A DNA stretch of 64,000 nt from Loripinus fragilis. Lineage: Eukaryota > Mollusca > Bivalvia > Lucinida > Lucinidae. Position 1 is the stretch's first letter. The number at the start of each line of letters is the position of its first letter. The notes beneath the pieces are model-generated. The model ran no database searches, was not told the origin of the DNA, and saw only the letters and a program-made list of their open reading frames with translations. Below, piece after piece: positions 47,641 through 57,900 of the stretch. Location of the stretch: positions 29,680,690 to 29,744,689 of the forward strand of contig OZ026530.1 in assembly GCA_964019695.1 (NCBI GenBank), written 5' to 3'. The position numbers and the translations under genes were made by a program.

Positions 47641-49439
47641 TGAAGTATGCACATTGTACAGTCAACAGGTTTAGATTTTATTTACCTCAGTTTGGCTTTT
47701 GCATTTTCCAGGGTGCATTAAATGGGAAAATGTATTAAATTGTAAAAATTAAATATAAAATCACAGCTGGGATATTAATAATCAAAACTTAGAACAAATA
47801 TTAATGCAATTGGACAAGTCTGAGAGGTTCAAACACAAGTATGTAGTGCGTAAGACGACTTAAAATCATATCGCTAAACGACCGCTAACTTTTTTAAAAA
47901 GCCAATTCTTGTATATGTATCAACTGGTTCCCTGCTCACGTGGTCGCTAATTATATAAATTTATTATTGCGCGATAATAATTTACATATATTTATGATTG
48001 GTTTTTTGAAATCGAGCAGATAAATCTCAATTACTGTAGATCTAGACCTATTTTTAAAAAGACAAAAACAACAACGGCAATAAAAAACACGAAACAAGTT
48101 GGAACTATTTTTACGCGGAAGCTTCTTAATAGGTGTTGTTAGGATTGTATTAATCCCTTATCATGCGGCTTGGTAATGCCCTGTTTTGAATACAATGTAG
48201 ATCCATATCAGCCGGCTTCTCAGAAAGTAACTGATCCAGAATCAACTGTTTACCTCTCTGCCTCTAAATCAACCATTTAACCTGATACTTTGCAACACAT
48301 ATGCTGAAAAATTGGGATTAATGGTAACATATTGATGTGTTCAACAGTGCAAGAGCAAATTACGACGTGTGGTCAAAACGCTATTGTTAAAATTGGGGAA
48401 CGGACTAACATCCGTCCCCAAAAAGACAAAACTGTCTGGCTTGATTGATTGTTTGAGTTTGTGTTTTATGTCCCACCAACGGCTTAGGCCATATGGAGAT
48501 GGCTTAGAGTCAGACTGGACGAGCCGGGTATCGACTTAGAGCCCTGAGTACAAGGCAACACACTCCTGGGGCGGGGATGCCTGTTCCTTTGTTCCTCTTA
48601 AATAATTTGGCTTGTTCCCCGGTTCCCCAAAAATCGAAATTTTGTTTTCTTATGTTCCCTAGCTTGTTCCCCAATAGTGTCTTTGTTCGCCTGAAATAAT
48701 ATGTTTTCTTCCCCGGATCCCCAATAAGTGAAAATTTGTTTTATGTCTTATCTCACCCCGATTATGTGTTCGTTGGAAAAATCCGCGTAAATTTAAGTCC
48801 AGATTTTTTTTATTAGTTGATTTACGAACCCTCCTACTGTAATTTTCGGGGAAGTAGGAAAAAATAAAATTTAATTTCTAAATTTTTTTTTTATTTTATC
48901 CGCCGACTGTAAATACTATTTGTTTGGTTGAAAAAAATAATATTTTTTTGAGGTTCTGTCTGTGCATTTTTGAGAATGACACTGTTAAAAGTGATTGTCC
49001 TGTCCAGATTTTTAGGAAAATGATGAAATATTTAAATATTACCTTACTAGTTTTACTGTTTTTCTGGAGATATTAAAGAAAAAAAAGCTCTGAAAAAAAA
49101 AATAAAAAAAAGAAAGCTCTGAAAAAAAAATAAAAAAGAAACCCCTAGGTCTGAAAAAAAATCCCGTAAATCAACTAATAAAAATATTCTGGCCTAAGTA
49201 TCGATAATAATTTGACCAAAATGAATCATACAGGCCTGTATCGTCACAGTACCAATAAGTATGATAGATACTAAAATCTCCCAGAGGTTTTGGGAAACAG
49301 GGGAAAAAGGGGGATTTATTTCAAGGATACATGGGAACAAAGGCCAAATTTTAAGGGAAAAGGGGGAACAAAGACGATATTGTATCTTTGTTTCCCTCTT
49401 CCCCCCAGGGGAACAAGGGAACAGGTACCCCCTGGGAGT
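47641..49439. other. Gene-free stretch with one SINE and low-complexity DNA
   Basis: An S2 SINE copy lies at about 48455-48570 (minus: the TATGTCCCACCAACGGCTTA end). TTGTTCCCC/GGTTCCCC words at 48580-48720 form a short tandem, and T- and A-rich runs fill 48780-49170. No gene is supported. Confidence 0.5.
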
Positions 49440-50215
49440 GTGCTGGCTCAAAGGCAAATTTGGTTTCAATCATGCGAACAGCGAAGGCTCTGGCGCTTGA
49501 GCCTACGCCAGTGAACCAAAACCTCATGTGCTGGCTCAAATGTCGTTTTTTAAACTTTTTAATACAAGCAGAGAAGTCTATGTTGAAACAGCACATTTGC
49601 TTGATCGAATCTGAGCCTTCGTCACAGTTCGAAAATCTCGTGCTGGCTCAAATGGCGATTTAATACTAGTTTGTGAGAGCAGCGAAGGCTCTGGTGAGTC
49701 TGCACATTTGCACAGGCTTACCTTAGTCTTCGTCACTGTACCAAAATATCATGTGCTGCCTCAAATGGAGATTTGTGTGCTATTCACGCCAGCAGCGTAG
49801 ACTATGGCGAGTCTGCGCATTTGCACAGGTATAGTCACTGGACAATGCAATATGTTCCAATATTTCATATGCTGACAGCGAAGGCTCTGGCAAGTCTGCA
49901 CATTTGCACAGGCTCGCCAGAGCCTCGTCACAGTAACGAAATATCATGTGCTGGTTCAAATGGCAATTTGTGTGCTATTCACGCCAGCAGCGTAGACTCT
50001 GTTTAGGCTGTATAGTCACTGGACAATGCAATAAGTATCAATATTCCATATGCTGGAATGCAGCGAAGGCTCTGGTGAGTCTGCACATTTGCAGAGGCTC
50101 GCACGAGCCTCGTCACAGTAGCGAAATATCATGTCCTAGTTCATATGGCAATTTGTGTACCGTTTATGTGAAACAGCAAATGCTGTGGTGAGTCTGCACC
50201 AGCAACCATCGCACA
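49440..50215. repeat. Higher-order repeat array of about 190 bp with internal palindromes
   Basis: GCGAAGGCTCTGG occurs at about 49680, 49877 and 50063, spacing 197 and 186 bp. Each period has a 113-bp part (GAGTCTGCACATTTGCACAG ... GTGTGCTATTCACGCC) and a roughly 80-bp part (GCAGCGTAGACT ... CATATGCTG). The first part can fold because GGCTCTGGC faces GCCAGAGCC. More diverged units lie upstream to 49440. Confidence 0.75.
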
Positions 50216-51654
50216 TCTGTGCAGCCATCAGTGCGTTGTACCAATGCGTCAACAATGCTCCCGGTGCGTCGTAATAAAATTCCTCAATAAAACTTTTGCT
50301 AGATTACCAAGAAAACAATAGCGAGTGGTGATCGCTTTTTGGATCTTATTTCAGGGGAATATGATAACAGCTGCACTTAGACATGCAGATTTCTCTCACT
50401 TTAGGCAGTCACACAAGAAAAAATACTTGCCACGGTCAAACTCCAGAACTGTGTCGGATTTGGCGGCCAAACCGTGATTTAAATCAACAATTGCGTGGCA
50501 GAGCTATAAACTGCAATGTTACTGACTGTCTGTGCGCCCGATGCAATCACAAATAAAATTAATGCAAGCTGATAAAGAAAGCATAAAGTCAACAGGCATA
50601 TATTTTCACCCGCTCCACCAGTTCGTTGCAGTACTTTCCAGTGCTTTTACATTTACCAGTGTGCTAATAGGACAGGCTTGGTGGAGAAAAGTACAGATTT
50701 TTGCTTAATTCAAGACAACAAGGGCAGCAGTAATGGAATAGGCAAATTGCTGAAACTTTCGTTTAGGCTTCACTTCTTGTGTCCTTTTGAAATGTGGGTT
50801 AAAATCTCATCAAACACGAATAGAACAAATATGTGGCAGAATCTTTCCATGTGCATTTTAATGCACACTACTACACAGCCCACCCAACAATTTTCGTATT
50901 TTTGAGCAGGGGACAACATACATATGTGGTAATTTTACTATATGGCAAACGGAAGTGGTCATTACCTGGAAAATTCGCTCATATGAATGAAAATCCGCTC
51001 TTTTGACTGTGGTTTTGCCGCTCATTTCATATATCATCACGGTATCATTTCCGCTCAAACATAATTTGCATAATGTTGTCATATACTGGTGATCTTTGGG
51101 CTTACCTCTGGTTTACAAAGCGCGCAGTTAATGACGTCAGGCTGAAGCTTAACGAATAATGCGCCTCCTTGTCATGTAAGGGTTATTAAATCATTTGTAA
51201 TCGATGCAATTTCGATCGTTTCGAATTTCAATACGTTAGCAAATAGAATTGAATGCGCCTGGTAAACCAGAGACTATCAGATCTTTGCAAACGGTTTACG
51301 CCCAAATCAGGACTTACAGAATATCGGCTCGATCTGAATCCAAATCCTTTAGTAGCTCCCTACAGAGGCGGGTGATAGTATCATCCGCCTCTGCTCCCTA
51401 TCAATATAAGATTTAGATAAACTGGGTTCCATCATCAGAGCGCTAATCACAACAGAAGTCGTCTGCTTTCGTCCACTACTAAAATGTTTTAGAAATATAT
51501 AGGCCAATCTGTGAAGAAACAGATCAGACTGCTCTCATAGCCTAGCCTGCTCCTACGTCAGCATTCTAATCTAGGTACACATATTTGCTTCTACATTACA
51601 TTATCCACAGTGCAACAAACGAGAAACCAGATGCATTTGGCAAGTTTAAGGTTT

Positions 51655-51905
51655 AAATTTCGTTTGGGCGTTATTTCGTCTTTTGGCTTAGTGTCTTTTC
51701 GTTATTTCGCTTGGCCTTTTTTGTCTTTTCGAGTGGCATTTTCTCGTCATTTTGTCTTTTCGCGACGAAAAGACGCAATAACGCCACGAGAAAAAAAAAC
51801 GCAATAATGAAAAAATGCCACTCGAAATAAGAAAAGACGAAATTACATCAGACGAAAAGACGAAAAAAAGCCTCACGAAGAGACCAAAAAAAAAGGGGGT
51901 TTAAA
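51655..51905. repeat. CGTCTTTTCG foldback repeat
   Basis: The left half repeats TTTCGTCTTTT and GGCATTTT words; the right half holds the complements (GACGAAAAGACG, AAAAAATGCCACTCGAAA). The centre is TTTTCGCGACGAAAAGACG near 51755. A related, one-sided stretch continues to about 52100. Confidence 0.65.
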
Positions 51906-53484
51906 TGGTGTTATTTTGTATGGCCTTTTTTCGTCCTTTCGTGCTTTTTTTTCGTGATTTACGTCATTTGGTGCGGCGCAATTTGCTATTTCGTCTTTTC
52001 GCCAAGCGTTATTTCGTCTTTTCTTTTTTTTTTCGCGTGGCATTTTTTGCTTTATTTCCTCTATTTGCTTGGCGTTAATTCGTCTTTTTTAACCGTGACA
52101 TAACCCCATGCAGAAAGATGGAAAAAACTAAATAGCGAAATGGCACAAACCAGCCACCATATCAAAGACACAATGCAGTAACGCCAGTAAGGCTCGAAAC
52201 CCGACAAAAAAGTCGGGTCTGATCAGGATCCAATATGTTTGCCACTTTGGGTAGGGTTGCAACGCAGTGACATGGGTTTCTGAATAATATGTATTTAAAG
52301 TTTAAATGGGCAACTTGATGAAATGATCAGAGCCTTTTTTCACAGTTTTAATGACATTGGAATAACATCTGATTTAGAACTGAGTGCTAATAAGTGAAGA
52401 ATAATTTGAATTATGGTTAGGCCAAACAGTTTCATCAAATCTCAACGAGACTGTAACTGTCCGTTTAAAGTTTAATGAGCACTGTGGGTACCATTTGTTG
52501 GCAGCATTATGAAACCCTTGGGGTTACGTGTTATGATTATCACAGAATTACGTGTTTGATAAGCTCACAAAATGCGCAAGCTGGTGCGCATGAAAATTGG
52601 CGTTTTACATTTTAAGTTTATGGCCTGTCAAAACATTTCATTTTTCTGACCGTCAGTCAGTCAGTCTTTTTAGGTAGCCAAAATAGGAGATCCATGAGGA
52701 TTTTATTATCATCATTTAAATAGTTAAAACATAATCTGTAGTTGCCTCTAATATCCATTGTCCGAGCAACAAAGGTCAAGAAAACCCTGCGCATATGCAT
52801 AGTCTCAACAGAACATTATTTTTTGTAACTTGCATACAAAAAGTAGGGGTTTAAAATTCATTATCATTTACTGATATATTCAAACCTACAATTCATTAAA
52901 TGAGTCAAATCATGCACTTATTGCATACCCCAAGGCTAGCCTGCGCATATGCGCGGTTCTGACAGAGTTTTACTGCAAAAAGAAAGGATGGAGATGAAGC
53001 CTAATGCAAAAAATATATGCCACTAGTTCCACTTGGCAGCTTAGCTGTGTGTGCACTTGGCCAGTTATATACGATAGCACCAAAATCTTACGAGCAGGCT
53101 CATCAATAATCTGCATTTATTCTGCGAAAAAATACTGCACTTCATTTGATCTCTGCTATCAATTAATTTCGATAAGATCGCGGTTTTTCTAACACCGGGA
53201 GGGCGACGATCGTAAACACAAGTCTTGAAACAAAGCTGCGTTTTAGATTGCTAAAAACGACATTTCTATGTCCCGGTATGAAACCGAGGCTCATCAGCAT
53301 GTATGTACGCATTATTTATTCAGAAAATTTCATGAAAAAAACATGCAGTACAACAAATGCTTACATATATAATGGTTTCATCTCCTTAACCCATATAAGC
53401 CTAGCTTCCATTTTTTGAGACATAAATCAGGCATCCAGATAAGAGTGCGTATTGGAAAACCATTTTCTTTATTTATCATTCAAA

Positions 53485-53560
53485 ACATATGTTTTGGGTA
53501 CTCAAAAGAACCGTCTCAGTTAGACGGAGACGGTTCTTTTGAGCACCCAAAACACATGTT
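53485..53560. repeat. Near-perfect hairpin with a short loop
   Basis: ACATATGTTTTGGGTACTC, AAAAGAACCGTCTC, then a 9-base loop and GAGACGGTTCTTTT, GAGCACCCAAAACACATGT. About 33 bp pair with two mismatches. Related but broken words lie at 46090-46250. Confidence 0.7.
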
Positions 53561-53747
53561 AAAATTGATTGGTAAGAAAATAATAGCAATTTACGCTAAA
53601 ATTGCTTAACTGGTCCTATGATAAAATGTTGTAAAATATTAGTGCAGACTCAGATCAGATGTAGCAGAATGCAGCGTCTGATAAGGGTCTCCACTATTTG
53701 CTTTCATCTAATATTCTTCACTATTAGCTTTCATCTGATATTCTATA

Positions 53748-53748
53748 A

Positions 53749-53787
<39 letters not shown>
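53748..53787. repeat. TAAA microsatellite, target of the Ngaro-type insertion
   Basis: About ten AAAT/TAAA units end directly at the A1 repeat, and a shorter AAAT run follows the element at about 58084-58102. The retrotransposon therefore sits within a TAAA run, or its end generates such a run. Confidence 0.85.
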
Positions 53788-53943
53788 GTGGAATTAAACT
53801 CTTTAATTGTATTTAGACTAACCACCAGGCAGCGCTCAAGCGGTTATATTGAGCCTTCGCGGGGTTACTGGAAGCTTCCCTCGCATTTCTCAGTATTAGT
53901 TGAAGCGCGCTTGTGTTAAGGAATGACTTTAATTTACATATTT
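53788..53943 (+). repeat. A1 repeat (left end)
   Basis: 156 bp from GTGGAATTAAACTC to TTTACATATTT, identical by eye to A2 at 57665-57820. It ends 12 bp before the ORF1 start, so it probably also contains promoter or leader function. Confidence 0.9.
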
Positions 53944-53955
53944 TAACCTTGGACC

Positions 53956-54948
53956 ATGTCGGATACTGAAGAAGTAGCGGACGGTGTAAATGCATTCAAT
54001 TTTGATGAATGGGCAAATGGACTTGGCCTTAAACGGTCAACAACTCAAGTTCTTAGGAATGAAGAACTAACCACTCAAGAGACTTTAAAAATGTTAGAGG
54101 CGGAAGACCTTAAAGAACTTGGATTACCTATGGGGTCTGTTAAATTGATTCTAAAGGCAGTGAACCAATGGAACTGTGCACCTGGGCCTCCAGAACCGAC
54201 TCCCATCGAGGACAAAGAGGACATGGACAATGTCGCTATCTTGGAAGGGGCAGGTAAGACGTTTGACGTTCTACTCAAGGACCCGCCTGCCCCTGTCCCC
54301 AAAGAAACTGCGTCAATTTTTGGCCAAATGGACCCTCGTGCCATTCTTACCATTAAGTCACAGACCAACAAGGCCGTGCACATCACCCAATTTCTTACGG
54401 AAAAAAGCAAACGCCGCCGTCAGAGCAGACGGAAAGAATTTGTGTTAAAGTCGGGCAGTGCCAACTCAGAGACGTTAGTCCTCAAGGCCGACGAAGAGCA
54501 CCCATATCTGGGTATTTATATGGAGGAATGGGGCGCCGCAAACATGCGTCTCTTGAACCACCTGCTCTCTTCCACGAAACTCCGTAGAGAAGATATAGAA
54601 TTCTACTTAGCTTACACAACCAAAATCTATGAGCTGGCAGAAAAATATGAGTGGAATTCTGTCCTTAACTATGACTACGCGTATAGAGAACTCCAGGCCG
54701 AACATCAGTTTCAGTGGGGCACCTTTTCTCCTAGCATGGAACTCCAGCTTCTTGTGCCCAAAAGATATCAAACTCCCAAGTCGACTCAGCAACCCCCAAC
54801 AAAAAATGAGGACTGCAAAATTTTCAAGGCGAAAGGATCGTGTCCGTTTGACACAGCCTGTAAATACCGACATCCGAAAAAGCACTCAACTGAACCAGCC
54901 AGTGATACTAATGGATCAAAAAACATGTTAAGCGGTCTACAGCACTGA
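53956..54948 (+). CDS. ORF1: SAM domain plus CCCH zinc finger (Gag-like)
   Basis: The protein has 330 residues. The start ATG has a favourable A at -3. Residues about 14-72 fit a SAM domain (LKMLEAEDLKELGLPMG and SVKLILKAV), a fold used for protein oligomerisation or RNA binding. A basic patch SKRRRQSRRK lies at 151-160. Residues 287-306 make a CCCH zinc finger with exact spacing C287-x8-C296-x5-C302-x3-H306, a class that usually binds RNA. Together these suit a Gag-like role: packaging the element RNA (inference). The frame overlaps ORF2, and a slippery heptamer at codons S321-K322-N323 would send part of the ribosomes into ORF2. I do not recall this domain pair being described for an Ngaro Gag. 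Confidence 0.88.
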   Translation: MSDTEEVADGVNAFNFDEWANGLGLKRSTTQVLRNEELTTQETLKMLEAEDLKELGLPMGSVKLILKAVNQWNCAPGPPEPTPIEDKEDMDNVAILEGAGKTFDVLLKDPPAPVPKETASIFGQMDPRAILTIKSQTNKAVHITQFLTEKSKRRRQSRRKEFVLKSGSANSETLVLKADEEHPYLGIYMEEWGAANMRLLNHLLSSTKLRREDIEFYLAYTTKIYELAEKYEWNSVLNYDYAYRELQAEHQFQWGTFSPSMELQLLVPKRYQTPKSTQQPPTKNEDCKIFKAKGSCPFDTACKYRHPKKHSTEPASDTNGSKNMLSGLQH

Positions 54949-56456
54949 ATTACGAGGCGTGGGAAAAAGAGCTCCCCGTAGACTATGAGGGTCGTGCATT
55001 TTTGTTATCTGGGATTAAAGACGGTTTTCATATTGTTGATTCCAAAAACATAAGTAACTATGTCGAAGTGGAAAATTACCGTTCTGCGACTGCAGAACAT
55101 TCGCGCGCGCAGGTGGAGAAACAGATCTACACCGAAATTGACAATGGACGTTACCGAATCGTCAATAAAAAACCTCACATTGTATCTGCCATTGGGGCAA
55201 TTCCCAAGAAAAACTCACCAGATGTCAGATTGATTCACGACGCCTCACGGCCTTCAGGAAGTGCTCTCAATGACTATGCTATAAACAATCCTTTCAGATA
55301 TCAATCAATCCAAGATGCCGTGGATTTAGTTACCCCTGGGTGTTATTTCGCGAAGCTGGACTTGTCAAATGCGTTTCGCTCGGTTAAATCGCACAGTTCA
55401 AACCACAAAGCAACTGGACTGAAATGGCTTTTCCAAGGTGATAAACATTATACCTACTTGATAGACGAACGATTGCCGTTTGGCGCGAAAAAATCCCCAC
55501 AAATATTTAATTCAATTACACAAGCCGTCAGGGAGATAATGAAACGTAGAGGATACAATACCATTATATGCTACCTTGACGATTTCCTGATAGTAGCACA
55601 GACTTTTAGCGAATGTATGCAGGCTTTGAACGAACTATTGCGTTTACTTAGGCGGCTGGGATTTCAAATTAATTACAATAAACTTGAAGGGCCAACACGT
55701 ACCATAACCTTTCTCGGAATCACCTTGGACTCAGTAACAATGACTTTGTCGATACCAGACGATAAACTAACCGACGTCGAATTAACAATGAAAAGCTTTA
55801 TTTCAAGGAAAAAAGTATCGAAACGTGACATCCAAAGCCTCGTTGGAAAGTTAAACTGGATTACTCAATGCGTTTATGGGGGACGTTTTCATATGCGTCG
55901 TCTCATTGATAGATCTAACTCACTAAAGAAACCATGGCATAGATCACACGTTACAATTGAAATGAAAAAAGACATTTTCTGGTGGCTTAGTTTTATGAGA
56001 ACTTTTAATGGCACCGTACCTATGATAGACTGTAGACCGTCAACTCCATGTAGTATTGACTCGTGTAAAGTAGCAGGAGGTGCGTTTTATCAAGGAGACT
56101 TTGTACATACCCAGTGGAAACCTGAGATTTCTTCACTCCCCATAAACTATTTAGAAGTACTTGCCTTAGAACCAGCCGTGATGCGCTGGGCCCCCTTATG
56201 GACAAATAAAAAAGTTTTCATTCATTCAGATAACCAAGCAGCTTGTAGCATAATCAACCGGGGATCATGTAAAAACTCAGTTGTCATGGATTCACTAAGA
56301 CATGTATTTTGGTTATCAGCTGTGTTTAACTTTAGACTAAAAGCAGTGTACTATAAAGGCTCGTCCAATTTTTTGGCCGACAGTGTTAGTCGTCTACATG
56401 AGCCTGGGAAATTTCAACATTTGTTTCAAAGCATGCGTAACATTGGATATTTTTAA
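54912..56456 (+). CDS. ORF2: reverse transcriptase and RNase H
   Basis: The frame is open from 54912 and has no early ATG; after slippage at 54918-54924 translation would continue HVKRSTALNYEAWEKELP. Numbering from the TTG at 55002, the RT has D120 in FAKLDLSNAF and the YLDD box at 191-194. RNase H follows with D353, E385 (NYLEVLAL), D410 (HSDNQAA) and D460 (FLADSVSR). No methyltransferase or protease is seen. The product would copy the element RNA to DNA in cytoplasmic particles (family knowledge). No stop or frameshift interrupts it. Its last bases overlap ORF3. Confidence 0.92.
   Translation, partial: WIKKHVKRSTALNYEAWEKELPVDYEGRAFLLSGIKDGFHIVDSKNISNYVEVENYRSATAEHSRAQVEKQIYTEIDNGRYRIVNKKPHIVSAIGAIPKKNSPDVRLIHDASRPSGSALNDYAINNPFRYQSIQDAVDLVTPGCYFAKLDLSNAFRSVKSHSSNHKATGLKWLFQGDKHYTYLIDERLPFGAKKSPQIFNSITQAVREIMKRRGYNTIICYLDDFLIVAQTFSECMQALNELLRLLRRLGFQINYNKLEGPTRTITFLGITLDSVTMTLSIPDDKLTDVELTMKSFISRKKVSKRDIQSLVGKLNWITQCVYGGRFHMRRLIDRSNSLKKPWHRSHVTIEMKKDIFWWLSFMRTFNGTVPMIDCRPSTPCSIDSCKVAGGAFYQGDFVHTQWKPEISSLPINYLEVLALEPAVMRWAPLWTNKKVFIHSDNQAACSIINRGSCKNSVVMDSLRHVFWLSAVFNFRLKAVYYKGSSNFLADSVSRLHEPGKFQHLFQSMRNIGYF
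54918..54924 (+). promoter_or_regulatory. Candidate -1 ribosomal frameshift site A AAA AAC
   Basis: The heptamer lies in register with the ORF1 codons (TCA AAA AAC). A -1 slip puts the ribosome exactly in the ORF2 frame. GTCTAC at 54935-54940 can pair with GTAGAC at 54978-54983, about 10 bases downstream, with an inner GGGA/TCCC pair at 54961-54964 and 54973-54976. Heptamer, spacing and stem together are the classical layout, but the stem is short and unproven. Confidence 0.7.
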
Positions 56457-57442
56457 TTCCAGGGAATACAAGTGACAATGAACGCGAACTAGACAGTGCT
56501 GCCAGTTTCTACATCAGTCAGGCTTTCTCAGAGAATACAAAGAGGGCCTATCGGACACACAGCCAATCATACTTTCGCTTCTGTAGTCGTATGGGATATC
56601 GGCCTATTCCAGCTGCTACAACTACCCTGTGTCGATATGTTTCCTTTCTGGCCAAGAAACTGAAATACAACTCAATTAAACAATACTTGAATTATGTGCG
56701 CATACTTCATTGTGAAAGGAATTTACTAAACCCACTAGAAAACAATTTTCTTCTAACCCATACCATGAAAGGCATTCGTAGATGCCTAGGTGATACGGTG
56801 GTGCGCAAAAAACCGGTTACCCCAGATATGCTGAAATGTATTATCAAAAACCTGGATCTTAAAAAACCTTTTGATGCTGCCGTTTGGGCCTTGTGCCTGA
56901 CAATGTTCTATGGATTTCTTCGGCGCAGCAATGTGATGGCACCTTCATGTACTAAATTTGATGGATCTAAACATTTACGACGGCAGGATATTTTATTCTA
57001 TCCCTGGGGAATCCTAATTCATTTGCGTTGGAGTAAGGTAATCCAATATCAGACTCGGACCTTTGATATTCCTTTGCCCCGCCTTTCTGGCAGCGTGTTA
57101 TGTCCAGTGACCGCTTTAATTAATTATCTACATCTCACCAGTGGCGCCGACCTTTCAGGCCCCGCCTTTGTTTATCCTGTGAACTCACAACTCAAACCAG
57201 TGACTTCTGAGATTTTTATTGGCCGTGTTCGTGAATGCTTATCTTCAGAAGCTGTCAATCAACTGGACATAGCTACACATTCTTTCAGGCGAGGTGCTGT
57301 CTCGTTTTCACACCTATCGGGACTTTCTGCAGATTCGATAAAACTTATGGGTGACTGGCGTTCAGGATGTTATGCCAGTTACATAGACAACAGTGTCACT
57401 ACTCGCCTAGAGTTAATACGTAATATGCAATCGAATCTATGA
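56441..57442 (+). CDS. ORF3: tyrosine recombinase (integrase)
   Basis: The frame is open from 56441, overlaps ORF2 by 16 bases in the -1 frame, and has its first ATG at 56591 (283 residues from there). Upstream residues such as SENTKRAYRTHSQSYFRF fit the N-terminal core-binding domain, so translation probably begins before that ATG. Catalytic residues numbered from the ATG: R111 (YGFLRRSN), K149 (RWSK), H230-x-x-R233 (THSFRRGA), W256, and Y264 in YASYID as the nucleophile. All five are present, so the enzyme looks intact. It would recombine the circular DNA copy into the genome. ORF2's end (TTT TAA preceded by T) allows a -1 slip or stop-and-restart, either of which would express this frame. 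Confidence 0.9.
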   Translation, partial: HWIFLIPGNTSDNERELDSAASFYISQAFSENTKRAYRTHSQSYFRFCSRMGYRPIPAATTTLCRYVSFLAKKLKYNSIKQYLNYVRILHCERNLLNPLENNFLLTHTMKGIRRCLGDTVVRKKPVTPDMLKCIIKNLDLKKPFDAAVWALCLTMFYGFLRRSNVMAPSCTKFDGSKHLRRQDILFYPWGILIHLRWSKVIQYQTRTFDIPLPRLSGSVLCPVTALINYLHLTSGADLSGPAFVYPVNSQLKPVTSEIFIGRVRECLSSEAVNQLDIATHSFRRGAVSFSHLSGLSADSIKLMGDWRSGCYASYIDNSVTTRLELIRNMQSNL

Positions 57443-57480
57443 ACTACCTTCTACATATACAACACCCTACTTTGGAACTT

Positions 57481-57664
57481 TGGACGATATCTTATTATTT
57501 AGTGCATATAATTTTTATGACTGTGGTGCGCATAACCTATGACTTGCAAGTGCGCATGCTCAATTATATGTTTAGATACGCGCGCTTTCTTACATTAGTA
57601 ATGGAGTATAGTTAGTTAATAAAGCTCCCAGTTTCCCCCTTATTTGCCTTGGTGTTTTGTTTAA
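57481..57664 (+). repeat. B1 repeat
   Basis: 184 bp from TGGACGATATC to TTTTGTTTAA, identical by eye to B2 at 57901-58084. It lies 38 bp after ORF3 and joins A2 directly. Confidence 0.9.
57618..57623 (+). terminator. Polyadenylation signal AATAAA in B1
   Basis: AATAAA followed about 35 bp later by the GT-rich word TGCCTTGGTGTTTTGTTT, a normal animal polyadenylation layout. The same pair occurs in B2 at 58038-58043, so transcripts could end in either B repeat. Confidence 0.65.
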
Positions 57665-57820
57665 GTGGAATTAAACTCTTTAATTGTATTTAGACTAACC
57701 ACCAGGCAGCGCTCAAGCGGTTATATTGAGCCTTCGCGGGGTTACTGGAAGCTTCCCTCGCATTTCTCAGTATTAGTTGAAGCGCGCTTGTGTTAAGGAA
57801 TGACTTTAATTTACATATTT
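57665..57820 (+). repeat. A2 repeat
   Basis: 156 bp, identical by eye to A1. It follows B1 with no spacer, as in other Ngaro elements, where the B1-A2 junction serves in rebuilding the element during replication. Confidence 0.9.
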
Positions 57821-57900
57821 CCCACCCAAGTGTTCCCTCCCCAAGTTATTGAACTTTATCGCGTAACGAGTTCCAGTTAGGACGATATCTTATTATTTTG
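57821..57900 (+). other. A2-B2 spacer with a partial B start
   Basis: 80 bp not found elsewhere in the element (CCCACCCAAGTGTTCC ...). Its last part, GGACGATATCTTATTATTTT, repeats the first 20 bases of the B repeat, so B2 is preceded by a small duplication. Confidence 0.75.

Larger units (their letters stand above)
50216..53740. other. Gene-free stretch with foldback and hairpin elements
   Basis: M2-like palindromes lie near 51285-51365 and 51435-51600, a SINE S1 fragment near 52165-52205, and the two features listed separately. I see no supported gene. Confidence 0.45.
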
